From assembly GCA_963787485.1 (NCBI GenBank), contig CAWBDF010000007.1, positions 1,178,001 to 1,242,000 of the forward strand: a stretch of DNA of 64,000 nt, read 5' to 3'. The translations under genes and the position numbers were made by a program. The DNA comes from Bog-473 sp963787485. Lineage in GTDB: Bacteria; Actinomycetota; Acidimicrobiia; Acidimicrobiales; RAAP-2. This document shows, piece after piece, positions 46,471 through 54,999 of this stretch. The first letter of the stretch is position 1. The number at the start of each line of letters is the position of its first letter. The notes under the pieces are model-generated. The model was not told the DNA's origin. It worked only from the letters and a program-made list of their open reading frames with translations, and did no database searches.

Positions 46471-47438
46471 CTACCGCTCGCTCTTGGTTCCCGTCCACTG
46501 TCGCCTCGGTCCGTTTGGTGCCAGTCGACTTTGATACTGGCTCACAACGGGAAGAACCGCCAGAGATGCGATGCTCACCCCCCTGCGAGCACCTGACTTT
46601 CTCCAGGGGCACCGCGGTCCCCGATAGGAAGGCGGGTTCGAAAGGGTTTTTCCCAGGTCTGGCCCCACTTCTGAAACAACGCTCAGATAATTGGCCGTCG
46701 CTGAGGGATCATGGTCATCTCCGAGTGCGAAGCTCCCGATGCACATGGAATCTGAGCCTCTCTGACTGCCCCAGTACACCCGGTAGGGCGGGCCCAGTTC
46801 AGCACCCCGCCGGGGAGCGGTTAGCTGCGCGGCGGGAGGGCGGCTTGGACCGACCGTGCCAGCGGGTAGGCCCGACGTGGTTCTCCTGGACGTGTGTTCT
46901 CGGGGCACGATTCGGGACGCGACACGGCGATCGGACGACCTGAGCGACCTCCTCCCGCCCGAGGAGGTGGCGGTCGTAGCGGACGCCATCGAAGAAGACC
47001 GTGACCGTCTCAGATGACAGGCTGCATTCCCATCCTCACTTACCGGCGCCAGCAGAAGGGTCCCGTGTTCAAGGTATTCTTCGGCGCTCTAGTGCGCTCG
47101 TGTTGGCGGCCGTGGCGGGAAGCGGACTCATCGAGGTCGTGGCCATCAGTTCTGCCAGTTCGCGATACGGACAAGTTTTCTAGTTCGAGCGTTGGATCTA
47201 GCGGTAATACTCCCGTGTTCTCAGAGACCGGTCCGTGGACGCTCTCCTGGACTTATGACAACTGCGCTGGTGACTCGGGATCTTCTTCGTGAGGTCGACC
47301 AACCGGCCAACGATCTGTCCGACGAAGTCGGACCCAACAAGCCCAGGTGCTCAGGCCATCAAGAACGATTTCGCCACTTGGTCGATCCATCCTCGGTTTT
47401 GCGAATGGATAGGGAAACTACGCCGATCATCTCGGACT
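46471..47438. other. long region without a secure gene
   Basis: About 970 bases between the transporter start and the 3' end of an amidohydrolase. One short frame is natural: GTG 46856 to TGA 47017, 53 residues, with PDVVLLDVCSRGTIRDATRR and LLPPEEVAVVADAIEEDRDR. A second (47001-47183) contains SALVLAAVAGSGLIEVVAIS. Neither has a clear ribosome site. Likely eroded sequence. Confidence 0.35.
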
Positions 47439-48569
47439 CTACGGGGAAGGGCTACCCAGGACGCGCTCCCCGTATAGCCGAACAGGGTTGCTCCAAAGGA
47501 TCTTTTCGGCCTCATTTTCTCTTAAGCCGCGAGACAGAAAGGTATCGACGGCGCCCGGATACGGGGCATCCGGGTGTGGATAGTCCGTATTAAAGACGAT
47601 GTTGTCCCCCTTTAGGACGTCCACCACTTCGAGGAGCCTCGGCTCATCGACGTCAGCGGCGATGAAGCATTGCTCTCGAAAGTACTCCGTCGGGCTCTTC
47701 GTCAGACTGCTGCCGTAGCTAAACCCTGACTGTCGTCCAACCGCGTGGTCGTCCATCCGTCCTAGCCACCAAGGAAGCCAGCCGGCATTGGCCTCATAGA
47801 AGCCCACCCGGAGGGTTGGGTGCCGCTCGAGGATCCCACCGAAGATCACGGAACCTATGGCAATCATGGCGTCGACAGGAAAAGACAAGGAATGGCTCAC
47901 GGCGGCGAGACCGCCACGCGTCCACGGCCCAAACATGCTGAACTGTGATGTGCCGCCGTGGAAACACGCGGCAAGGTCAGCATGAACAAGCGCTGACCAC
48001 ACGGGATCTAGGGCCGGATCGTTCCACATCAGATCGCCCCCTCGGTCCGGAAGCATCACGGCTGCGATGCCAGGGACCCCTGCCACCCGTTCGATCTCAG
48101 CAACCGCCGCTGGCACGTCGAGAAGAGACACCATCGCGACGAACTTGACTCGTTCAGGCGCACCGCTGCAGTAATCAGCCGCCCATCGGTTATACGCACG
48201 GGTCAGGGCCGCCTGAAAGTTGGAATCAACAATACTCGGACGTGTGGCAAGAAAACCGTTGGTCGGAAATCCGACCATGATGTCGATGCCCTCACTATCC
48301 ATGTCGTGCAGACGGGTATCGAGGCTCCACCACGATTCATACGCCTCGCCGTAACGCTTCTGTACATCAGCGAACGCGCTCTGCGGCCGGTTGCCGATCG
48401 TTCCCTCAGGCACGGCCTCACACGGAGCGATCTCATGGAAAATACGACCTTTAGCGCCTACCACCTTGATGCGTTCACGGTGCTCGGGCTCCAGATAGCA
48501 CTCCCAAATATTCAGTGGCTCTTGCATGTGACCATCACCATCAATGATCTTGAAGCCTGATCGCATCAC
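47439..48569 (-). CDS. amidohydrolase family 2 protein
   Basis: 376-residue TIM-barrel amidohydrolase. IIDGDGHMQEPLNIWECYL is the N-terminal metal-motif region, ACFHGGTSQF supplies a barrel His, and FNTDYPHPDAPYPG near the C-terminus carries the last Asp. Members decarboxylate or hydrolyse aromatic acids. GTG-ATG double start at 48564-48569. Noticeably lower GC than the amidohydrolase at 6456. A TetR gene lies divergently, 458 bases away, and may regulate it. Confidence 0.92.
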   Translation of the reverse strand: MMRSGFKIIDGDGHMQEPLNIWECYLEPEHRERIKVVGAKGRIFHEIAPCEAVPEGTIGNRPQSAFADVQKRYGEAYESWWSLDTRLHDMDSEGIDIMVGFPTNGFLATRPSIVDSNFQAALTRAYNRWAADYCSGAPERVKFVAMVSLLDVPAAVAEIERVAGVPGIAAVMLPDRGGDLMWNDPALDPVWSALVHADLAACFHGGTSQFSMFGPWTRGGLAAVSHSLSFPVDAMIAIGSVIFGGILERHPTLRVGFYEANAGWLPWWLGRMDDHAVGRQSGFSYGSSLTKSPTEYFREQCFIAADVDEPRLLEVVDVLKGDNIVFNTDYPHPDAPYPGAVDTFLSRGLRENEAEKILWSNPVRLYGERVLGSPSP

Positions 48570-49027
48570 TTCTCGTTTCCGTATAAATCCCGTATCAAGG
48601 GGCCTCCGCCGCGTGTGAGTTAACCGCGGACGGGGTCACACACGGACTGCCCCGACGAAGTGATCTTGTAGGTGTGTACACGAGCCCCGCCAGCTAATGA
48701 CACTACATTAACCGGCGGTGGAATGTCAACGCGCCGTTGGGATCGACGGTAACGCGCCGAACGCGGACACAACGGCACCAATCGGATCGTTCTCGTTGAC
48801 GGACGAGAAGCCCACTGCCACATTGCCCGACGATAGTGGTGAGCATGCTCATCGCGCCTATTCCTCGATCTACCAATGAGTACTTGGAGAATCTTGAGTG
48901 GGTCACGGCCGAGGTGATGCCCGTCTTTCGGTGATCCTGGGACCCCGACGCTTGTCACGTGCGTCACCGCAAGGGTTGGGCCATGTTGGGAGAACAACTG
49001 CTGCGATAGTGTTACCTCCAGGTCAAA
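48570..49027. promoter_or_regulatory. divergent region between amidohydrolase and TetR gene
   Basis: 458 bases with no gene. An 8-base palindrome GTGTACAC is at 48674-48681, and ACATT/AATGT half-sites flank an AACCGGCGGTGG spacer near 48706-48727. Either could bind the TetR protein; both are short. Confidence 0.35.
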
Positions 49028-49708
49028 ATGGTTGATAGTTCGACCCGTCACAAACTCGTCATCACTGCTGAACGCCTCTTTGCTACACACGGAGTCAATG
49101 GTGTCTCGTTGCGCCAAATTCGCATTGCCGCGGGTCAGCGCAACGAATCTGCGCTCCACTACCATTTTGGCTCGCGGGAGGGACTTATCCGGGCCGTCCT
49201 TCTCGATCACGCTCCCCAAGTCCATGCTCGAGAAGCGGAGATGTTGGCGCCTTTATGGGAATCAAAATACCCCACCCCCGGACAACTCGCGGAAGCCTTC
49301 GTTGTGCCCTATGCCGAATTACTTACTAGAGGTCGGCGCTCTCGGTACTACCTCCAAATACGTGCCTATCTGTTTATGAGCCCGCAAATCTCCACGGAAG
49401 ACATGCATCGACTAGAGGGGCGGGGAACCGAGAACCAAGCTCGCCTCCTGGCTCTCTGTCGTACGGCTCTCGCAGATATTCCCCTTCGGCTCGTTCCATT
49501 ACGCGTTGAGGTGGCACAGTTGCAAACCATGCAAGCGCTTGCCTTTCGGGCAGCCGAGATGAACGCCCGAAGAACCACTCCTAATTCCGCTTCTACTGAG
49601 ATCTATACAGCCAGTCTTATCGAAATGTACTTGGGAGCGGTGAGTCAGCCAGTATCTGAATGGCTTAATATCCAGGCCAGGCGGTTGAAAACGGACATCC
49701 ACCTCTGA
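49028..49708 (+). CDS. TetR/AcrR family transcriptional regulator
   Basis: 226 residues. N-terminal HTH: AERLFATHGVNGVSLRQIRI then SALHYHFGSREGLIRAVLLD. The C-terminal ligand domain is long and contains RYYLQIRAYLFMS. Resembles regulators of catabolic genes that repress a divergent neighbour; the amidohydrolase at 47439 is the obvious candidate. Codon use is visibly AT-richer than the first 16 kb, suggesting different origin. Confidence 0.9.
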   Translation: MVDSSTRHKLVITAERLFATHGVNGVSLRQIRIAAGQRNESALHYHFGSREGLIRAVLLDHAPQVHAREAEMLAPLWESKYPTPGQLAEAFVVPYAELLTRGRRSRYYLQIRAYLFMSPQISTEDMHRLEGRGTENQARLLALCRTALADIPLRLVPLRVEVAQLQTMQALAFRAAEMNARRTTPNSASTEIYTASLIEMYLGAVSQPVSEWLNIQARRLKTDIHL

Positions 49709-49984
49709 CCAATTTACGTCCGTGATCTTGCGCTGCGGACCAGAAGACTCAAAATGCAGAAATCGCACATCGTCGACGTTCGAATCAGACGTCGAGCCGT
49801 TTAGGGCTGTCAGCGGTTGGCCCTGTCCAGCTCTCTCTTGAGGCGGTCGTGCGCCTCCCAATGGCGCTTTCGACCCGTTCACAGAGGGCGAATGTGCCGT
49901 CCTTGGGGAGTTGCTCTAGTGCCCGGGCCCCTCCTATAGACTCACCCCTGGGGTTCTCCCCGCGAAGCGATCTGATCGAGTCTC

Positions 49985-50376
49985 GGATCGGTCGATATCG
50001 TTCTGGCGAACGCAGGCATCGGTAATTGGTGGGTCGGCCGAGCCGGAACGGGACTGGAACGATGCTGGTGTACCTGGCGTCGAAGCACGGCGTCATCGGA
50101 CTGATGCGTTCGTGGGCCAACTATCTCGCCCCGTACAGCATCCAGGTGAACAGCGTCACTCCGACGACCGTCCGCACGCCAATGGCCGTCAACGATGGCA
50201 TGACGGAGTCGTTGAGGAATCTGGAACTCGAGAACGCCTGGAACAACGCGTTGCCGGCCGGGATGGTCGAGGCGAGCGACATCTCAAACGCCATTGCGTG
50301 GCTGGTCTCCGACGAGGCCCGTTACGTCACCGCAACGGTGGTCCCCGTCGACGCCGGCAGGGTGAACAAGCGTTAG
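49985..50376 (+). pseudogene. SDR remnant, N-terminus and middle deleted
   Basis: A short frame GSVDIVLANAGIGNWWVGRA (NAG motif region, from about 49985) is followed in another frame by LVYLASKHGVIGLMRSWANY (Tyr/Lys motif) and the full C-terminus to VVPVDAGRVNKR. The glycine motif and about 60 residues around the catalytic Ser are gone. The 276 bases before it (49709-49984) hold no gene. Ends 20 bases before tRNA fragment C. Confidence 0.75.
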
Positions 50377-50395
50377 AAGAGGGCGGGGCGAGTTG

Positions 50396-50447
50396 TGGTG
50401 GGGCTCGTTCGAATCGAACCCGCGACCTGGGCGTTTGTCAGGGAGGT
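50396..50447 (-). repeat. diverged tRNA 3' fragment, copy C
   Basis: Minus-strand acceptor end GAGCCCC-A-CCA and TTCGATT loop are kept, but the T-stem no longer pairs (GCGGG against CGAAC). The anticodon loop region reads CTGACAA, and the flank TCAGGGAGGT is shared with copy D. An eroded relative of copies A, B and D. The stop codon of the amidohydrolase at 50447 touches its edge. Confidence 0.6.
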
Positions 50448-51253
50448 CAGCGCCACCAGAGGCGGATGGCGGTGGCGGCAAAGAACCGTTTTTGGTCGGA
50501 TTCACTCAGCGACCCGGCCGCCGCCTTCGCCAAGCGCAACTTCTCGGCGTACGACGGAGACTGGAGCTGTGGGTGATCCGAACCCCAGCAAAGCCTGTCG
50601 GTCCCGAAGGCGGCCGCCGTGCGAGCAAGCCATTCCGGGGGATCATCGGACCCGGCCAGATTCGACGGCGTCACCTTCAAGTGGACCTGAGGGATGTCCG
50701 CGAACCGAAGCAACGTCTCGTAGCCGCTCGATCCGGTGCGCTCGTAGTAACCACAGTGGTCGAGTACCACGTTGACCGCCTGGAAGCGCCGGCACAGGGC
50801 AGCCATTTCGTCCACCTGCGTGAGGCTCCCCAACGGGACGATGACCAACCCCGAAGCGTCCGCCACGGCCCACATCGCTGCTCCTCGTCCGTCCGACAAC
50901 CAGGACCTGCCATGATCACCGATGGCCGAGATCCGGATTCCGGTCGCGCCGGCGCCTGCCAAAGCAGCGGCTGCAGCCGTTGGGTCCTGGTCGCTCATGT
51001 CGACAGCACCGATGAGTGCGTACCGGGAAGGATCGCCGGCCACGGTGTCGGCCGCGCACGAGCAGTCGGAGGCATAGACGCCTATGGACTGCACGATGAC
51101 TGCCCTGTCGACCCCGTTCTCGTCGAGCGTCGCCCTCAGCTGGCCGGCGTCATCCGTTCCCTTCGCCCACCAGTCGCTACCCAATGGTCTGGGGTGGCGA
51201 GGGTAACGCTCCGTGTCGAGGCAAAGAACGTGCACATGGGCGTCGACGATCAT
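50447..51253 (-). CDS. amidohydrolase (COG3618-like TIM-barrel hydrolase)
   Basis: 268 residues. N-terminal metal motif DAHVHVLCLD (HxH), middle VNVVLDHCGYYER and C-terminal CWGSDHPQLQSP with the catalytic Asp. This places it with lactonase- or 2-pyrone-4,6-dicarboxylate-hydrolase-like enzymes, which act on cyclic esters and acids. ATG at 51253; no ribosome site is obvious. Its last codon abuts tRNA fragment C, so the 3' end may have been set by recombination. Confidence 0.9.
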   Translation of the reverse strand: MIVDAHVHVLCLDTERYPRHPRPLGSDWWAKGTDDAGQLRATLDENGVDRAVIVQSIGVYASDCSCAADTVAGDPSRYALIGAVDMSDQDPTAAAAALAGAGATGIRISAIGDHGRSWLSDGRGAAMWAVADASGLVIVPLGSLTQVDEMAALCRRFQAVNVVLDHCGYYERTGSSGYETLLRFADIPQVHLKVTPSNLAGSDDPPEWLARTAAAFGTDRLCWGSDHPQLQSPSYAEKLRLAKAAAGSLSESDQKRFFAATAIRLWWR

Positions 51254-51529
51254 GTGACAGCCGGACGGTCTCTCAACTGACGATCGGGGTGCGTCCGTGT
51301 GGGCGTGCCGGCGATCACCATGCGGTCACCGCCGATGTGGCCACCTGGCGACGCCCACCTGCGGAGCCCGTGCCGTCCATGACGAGGCCACCCCCTCACG
51401 GCCAGATTGAAGCCCCCCATACCGCGCATCTCCCAGAGCCTGCCATACGGTCGGACGCTCTGGCAGAGCACGGGGCCCGAGGATTCGTCCCCAAGAACTC
51501 CTGTCGCCGGTGACTTCGTTGAAACCAGA

Positions 51530-51859
51530 AATTGTCGGGACAACCGTGAAGCGACCAGGAACCGCTGGGGCGCACTAGACCTTTGACCAGGTCATATGGT
51601 GGGGCTAGCTGGAATCGAACCAGCGACCTCAGCATTATCAGGGAGGTATCGGTGATCTCTCCCAGTCCCACGTAGTCCCGCGGAGTACCAATCAGTCCCG
51701 GTCAGGAACCTTTCCGGCAGCCGGTGTGAAATTCGGTGGGACGGAGCGGGACGGAACGGGACCCAATTGTCGGGACAGAGTTGGGACAGATCGGCGGGCC
51801 CTAGCATCGGAATGCCCCCCTGTAATCACCCCCGGTGTCCCAACAATTCCCGTCGTCCC
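51530..51859. repeat. GGGAC/GTCCC repeat array around a tRNA fragment
   Basis: GTCCC at 51665, 51675, 51695, 51837 and 51855; GGGAC at 51738, 51748, 51758, 51772 and 51783, spaced 10, 10, 14 and 11 bases, so on one helix face. AATTGTCGGGACA occurs at 51530-51542 and again at 51765-51777, flanking copy D on both sides. Arrays like this beside a tRNA-derived core resemble integrase or excisionase arm sites. The gap 51254-52138 carries no gene. Confidence 0.6.
51587..51647 (-). repeat. tRNA-Ile(GAT)-like 3' half, copy D
   Basis: Contains the whole anticodon loop CTGATAA (anticodon GAT), stem strand TGCTG, variable loop AGGTC, T-arm GCTGG-TTCGATT-CCAGC, acceptor TAGCCCC, A and CCA. The 5' anticodon stem (CCTCC) does not pair with TGCTG and no proper D-arm or 5' acceptor follows, so it is a 3' half. 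51587-51639 matches copy B at 52 of 53 positions. Confidence 0.8.
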
Positions 51860-52138
51860 AACATTGAACGCTGAGGTCGTCGTCTGGACCAGACGAACCC
51901 ACGACAGGTGAGGCTGGACAAGGGCAAGCCGGAGGTTTAGAAATGACCCGGAGCGAAGCGGTGGCTCGAACCGTCCCTGGACAGGCCGATGAATGCAGTG
52001 ATCACAATGAAGTTGGCGGGCCATCGGGACCGGCCGTCGGCTCGGTCACATCTTCACGCGGGCAGCATACGTATCCATCTGGCGCGGGAAGGCCAATAGG
52101 CTCAGTGATCATGCGAGATTTCAGCCCAGCCAATTGAG

Positions 52139-52804
52139 GTGACGAGTTCGGTGCCGGTGGAGCCGCGAGGAACCCTCAACGAGAGGCGGTGGGGGGAAGT
52201 CCTAGAAGTCGCGAGCGAGGTCTTCGGGGAGAGAGGTTACCCAGCAGCTTCACTTCAGGAGATTGCTGAGCGCCTCGGTATCACAAAGGGCAGCCTCTAC
52301 TACTACGCTCGATCGAAAGAGGACCTTCTCTTCGAGATTCTCAAACGAGCTCATGACCACGCTCTCACGCTGATCCGCGAAGACCCGTTGACGCAACGAA
52401 TGGACGCGTCGCAACGTCTAGAACGCTTCATGCAGCGTTGGATGGATGGGATCGAGAGGCAGCAATACACCGCTCTAAGTGCCGCTTCCGGTGGCTCGCG
52501 GGATAATTGGACGAATTTTCTCTCCGATGACCGAAGGAGCAAGATCATCGCTCGGCGCCACGAGCTGAATCGCTACTTGCTCGAGCTCATCCGAGACGGG
52601 ATGGCACATGGCGATTTCAACCCCGAGCTGGACGCCCAATTCGTCACAAATTGGATCTTCACCGTGATGAATGACACTCGGCATTGGTTCCGAGCCAATT
52701 CGATGAGATGGGATAGCATCACTACCTGGTACGTCACGCTTGTCGCCCGGGGTCTGGAACCAGAGTCTCCGGCGAGCAGATTTGTTTTCAATCGCTCACC
52801 GTGA
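52139..52804 (+). CDS. TetR/AcrR family transcriptional regulator
   Basis: 221 residues, GTG start. HTH region EVFGERGYPAASLQEIAERL then GITKGSLYYYARSKEDLLFE is a textbook TetR helix-turn-helix with the SLYYY recognition helix. The C-terminal domain with NYLLELIRDGMAHGDFNPEL-like order (here RYLLELIRDGMAHGDFNPEL) is the TetR_C_33/KstR2-like type that binds CoA esters. That fits the CoA-transferase and transporter genes downstream, but the targets are unknown. Confidence 0.9.
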   Translation: MTSSVPVEPRGTLNERRWGEVLEVASEVFGERGYPAASLQEIAERLGITKGSLYYYARSKEDLLFEILKRAHDHALTLIREDPLTQRMDASQRLERFMQRWMDGIERQQYTALSAASGGSRDNWTNFLSDDRRSKIIARRHELNRYLLELIRDGMAHGDFNPELDAQFVTNWIFTVMNDTRHWFRANSMRWDSITTWYVTLVARGLEPESPASRFVFNRSP

Positions 52805-53674
52805 GGTGCTTCGCCAGGAACGTCGCAATCGGCACTCGGACCCCTGACTAGGGAAGCCGAATTACACGTCGGTGGTAAAGCGACATCTCCAGAATCTTAA
52901 GCGCCTCGACCCGAACATCTAGGTCCGTCTTCACGCCCGGATGGGATCGTGTCACGACGAAGAGTGTGAGTCGAATACCAAGCTGAACCTGGTCGACGAA
53001 CGGTGTGTCTCACGCAGTGCTGACCCTCAGCGTTGTGGGGTTGGTGACGCTATGCCGTGGAACAAGCAGGGCTACGGCTCCCTCGAAGACATAGCGGCAG
53101 GCGGCTACAACGACCGCCCGCTCTCTCGCTTGAGGAAGCTCGTCCTCGCGAGATAGACAATCGAGGTGCGATAGGAAACGAGTCGGACGACGCCCGTCCG
53201 CCGCGTTCTCATCGCGCGCCGGGTTCTAGCGGGTTGGTCCACCGTGCCTTGCTCCAGTCGGCGATGTTGGGGGAACAGCGGATCTGGTCGAGGTCGCTGC
53301 AGGCTCAGAGCGGGTCAAGCCAGCTCAACATCCACCAGGCCAACGGTGCGGTGCGATCTCTATTTGCCCTGCCACAACACTCGAATTACGCCGTAGCCGG
53401 CGGTTTGGTGGACCCGACATGGGTGACTCCGATTCAAGTCACCTCAGGAGGCGCCAACCGACCGGGATCGCCCGCCCCAGCCCTTTATTGCCGTCCCCCG
53501 GACAAGGAATCGAGTCGACGACGAAGACTTCATGCCGCGTTGACAAGTGAAAGCACTCGATTTATCTTAATCTTCCGGAGGTCTGGTAGGGGAGCAGCCG
53601 AAAGCTCGATACCTTCTCGAGTCCGTTATGCCCTCTGAACAGGAAGTGTCTGAATCGACAGGGTTAGAGATGCA
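52805..53674. other. region without a secure gene
   Basis: About 870 bases. A frame ending near 53156 (MPWNKQGYGSLEDIAAGGYN then DRPLSRLRKLVLAR) has a natural tail and may be a truncated gene. A 7-base perfect hairpin, GGTGACT...AGTCACC, is at 53422-53443 without a T-run. Nothing else recognised. Confidence 0.35.
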
Positions 53675-53707
53675 AATCAGAAAGCGCAGACTTTCCGCTC
53701 TCTGATT
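53675..53707. promoter_or_regulatory. long inverted repeat upstream of the ParB-like regulator
   Basis: AATCAGAAAGCG (53675-53686) and CGCTCTCTGATT (53696-53707) are complementary at 11 of 12 positions around a 9-base spacer, 32 bases before the ATG. Position fits an operator for autoregulation or a 5' hairpin. Confidence 0.55.
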
Positions 53708-53738
53708 CATACGTCAGGTAGGGCAAGGAGGGGAACGC

Positions 53739-54698
53739 ATGTCGGACGTGGCGCACGTGAGCGACTGTCTTTCGGAACTGAGGCTCCTCTCGCTGAGCGA
53801 TCTCAATGTGGATTGCAGTCTCCGCGAAGACGGCATCGATCCCCGGCACGTCGAGGCCCTAAGCGAACTTGAGGGTCACTGGAGCCCAGTGCTGGTCTGG
53901 GGTCCCGGCAATTTGGTCGTGGACGGGGCCCATCGCGTCGCAGCCGCCAAACGATTGGGGCTCACCACGATTCCAGCTCAATCATTCGATGGATCGATGG
54001 CCGATGCGTTTGTGGAATCGGTACAGCGCAACTCAAAGCACGGCCTCCCGCTGACCCTCAGAGATCGCGTCCGAGCCGCCCGTCGAATTGTACGGATCCT
54101 CCCAGAATGGTCGGACCGTCGGATCGCGAAAGTATGCGCACTCTCGTCTACGACCGTCGGGAGGGTACGACGCGATATCTCCACCACTGAAGCAGCTCAC
54201 GCGTCAACACGTGTCGGTATCGATGGCAGAAGGCGCCCCGTCGAGCCGGGCACAACCCGCCAACGAGTGATGAAAGCGCTCGAGCACAACCCAACCGGAT
54301 CGTTGCGAGCGATCGCTGCCGAGGCGTGCGCGTCACCAGAAACGGTTCGGACGGTTCGCAACCTCCTGCAAGTCGACCCTGTCACCGCAACGAAACGGCG
54401 TCTTCGCTCTGAGCAGGCCGTCCCTCGTGTGAATCAACAGGTGCAATCGATACCTCCGCCCAACGCGCTTAGACAAATCACAACCGATAGAGCCTTGATT
54501 TCCTGCTCGGATAGCGAGCGCTTGTTGAATTGGCTTGAGTCTGCCTCGGTGGTGGACCGATGGCCCGACTTTGTCGAAGCGATCCCGCTGGGACGTGTTT
54601 ACGAACTAGCGGATGAAGCGATGAGGCTATCCCAGCAATGGGTGTCGTTTGCCCGAGCGCTCGAGGCCCGCGGCAAACCCAAGACTGCCGTGGTATGA
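53739..54698 (+). CDS. ParB-domain / HTH regulator (StrR/NovG-like)
   Basis: 319 residues. The ParB nuclease-like domain includes RLLSLSDLNVDCSLREDGID near 15, SPVLVWGPGNLVVDGAHRVA (DGxHR) and AFVESVQRNSKHGLPLTLRD (the ParB box II ENxxR-like Q-R-N). HTH: DRRIAKVCALSSTTVGRVRR, then a second predicted HTH, LRAIAAEACASPETVRTVRN. No ParA partner is present, so a transcriptional activator of the StrR kind is likelier than plasmid partition. AAGGAGGGG precedes the ATG. No antibiotic cluster is visible next to it. Confidence 0.82.
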   Translation: MSDVAHVSDCLSELRLLSLSDLNVDCSLREDGIDPRHVEALSELEGHWSPVLVWGPGNLVVDGAHRVAAAKRLGLTTIPAQSFDGSMADAFVESVQRNSKHGLPLTLRDRVRAARRIVRILPEWSDRRIAKVCALSSTTVGRVRRDISTTEAAHASTRVGIDGRRRPVEPGTTRQRVMKALEHNPTGSLRAIAAEACASPETVRTVRNLLQVDPVTATKRRLRSEQAVPRVNQQVQSIPPPNALRQITTDRALISCSDSERLLNWLESASVVDRWPDFVEAIPLGRVYELADEAMRLSQQWVSFARALEARGKPKTAVV

Positions 54699-54999
54699 AT
54701 AAGAACAGGCTTTCGGCCCGGCAACTGCCACAAGTGACAAAGGGAAGGTCTCCAGGTCGGGAAACTCCCTATGATCAGCGTCTTCAGAGTCATCGCCAGC
54801 GCAGTAAAGCGTAGGTTGAGGCGTGATCCCCTACATGGCTGTGGCGTCGAATGGCTAGTCCTCGAGAAGATGTCACGTTGATCTCTAGGCGGAACTTGTC
54901 TGTTTTGTCTGAACCGTCGCACGTGATACTCGGAGCGCGCAGTCAGATGTTCGATTCCACGATTCGCTCTGCCACTGTCCCCTCGGAGGTTGAGGACTT
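54699..54999. promoter_or_regulatory. upstream region of the fused Liv transporter
   Basis: 301 bases, no gene. GGAGG lies 11 bases and GAGGAC 3-4 bases before the GTG start at 55000. No operator-like palindrome noted. Confidence 0.35.

Noticed and set aside
51587..51720. Complete tRNA-Ile at copy D
   Set aside because: A near-matching 5' acceptor (GGGACTA) exists upstream on the minus strand, but the D-arm region is too long and the anticodon stem does not pair.
51396..51807. Frames reading LVRFQLAPP and AGSIPASP
   Set aside because: Well-known false translations of tRNA 3' ends; the DNA is tRNA fragment D, not protein-coding.
53739..54698. Plasmid partition system
   Set aside because: No parA or parS-like repeats nearby; the domain layout suits a transcription regulator.
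29330..54999. Integrase or transposase gene to go with the tRNA fragments
   Set aside because: None of the frames shows the R-H-R-Y signature of tyrosine recombinases, a serine recombinase domain or a DDE transposase.
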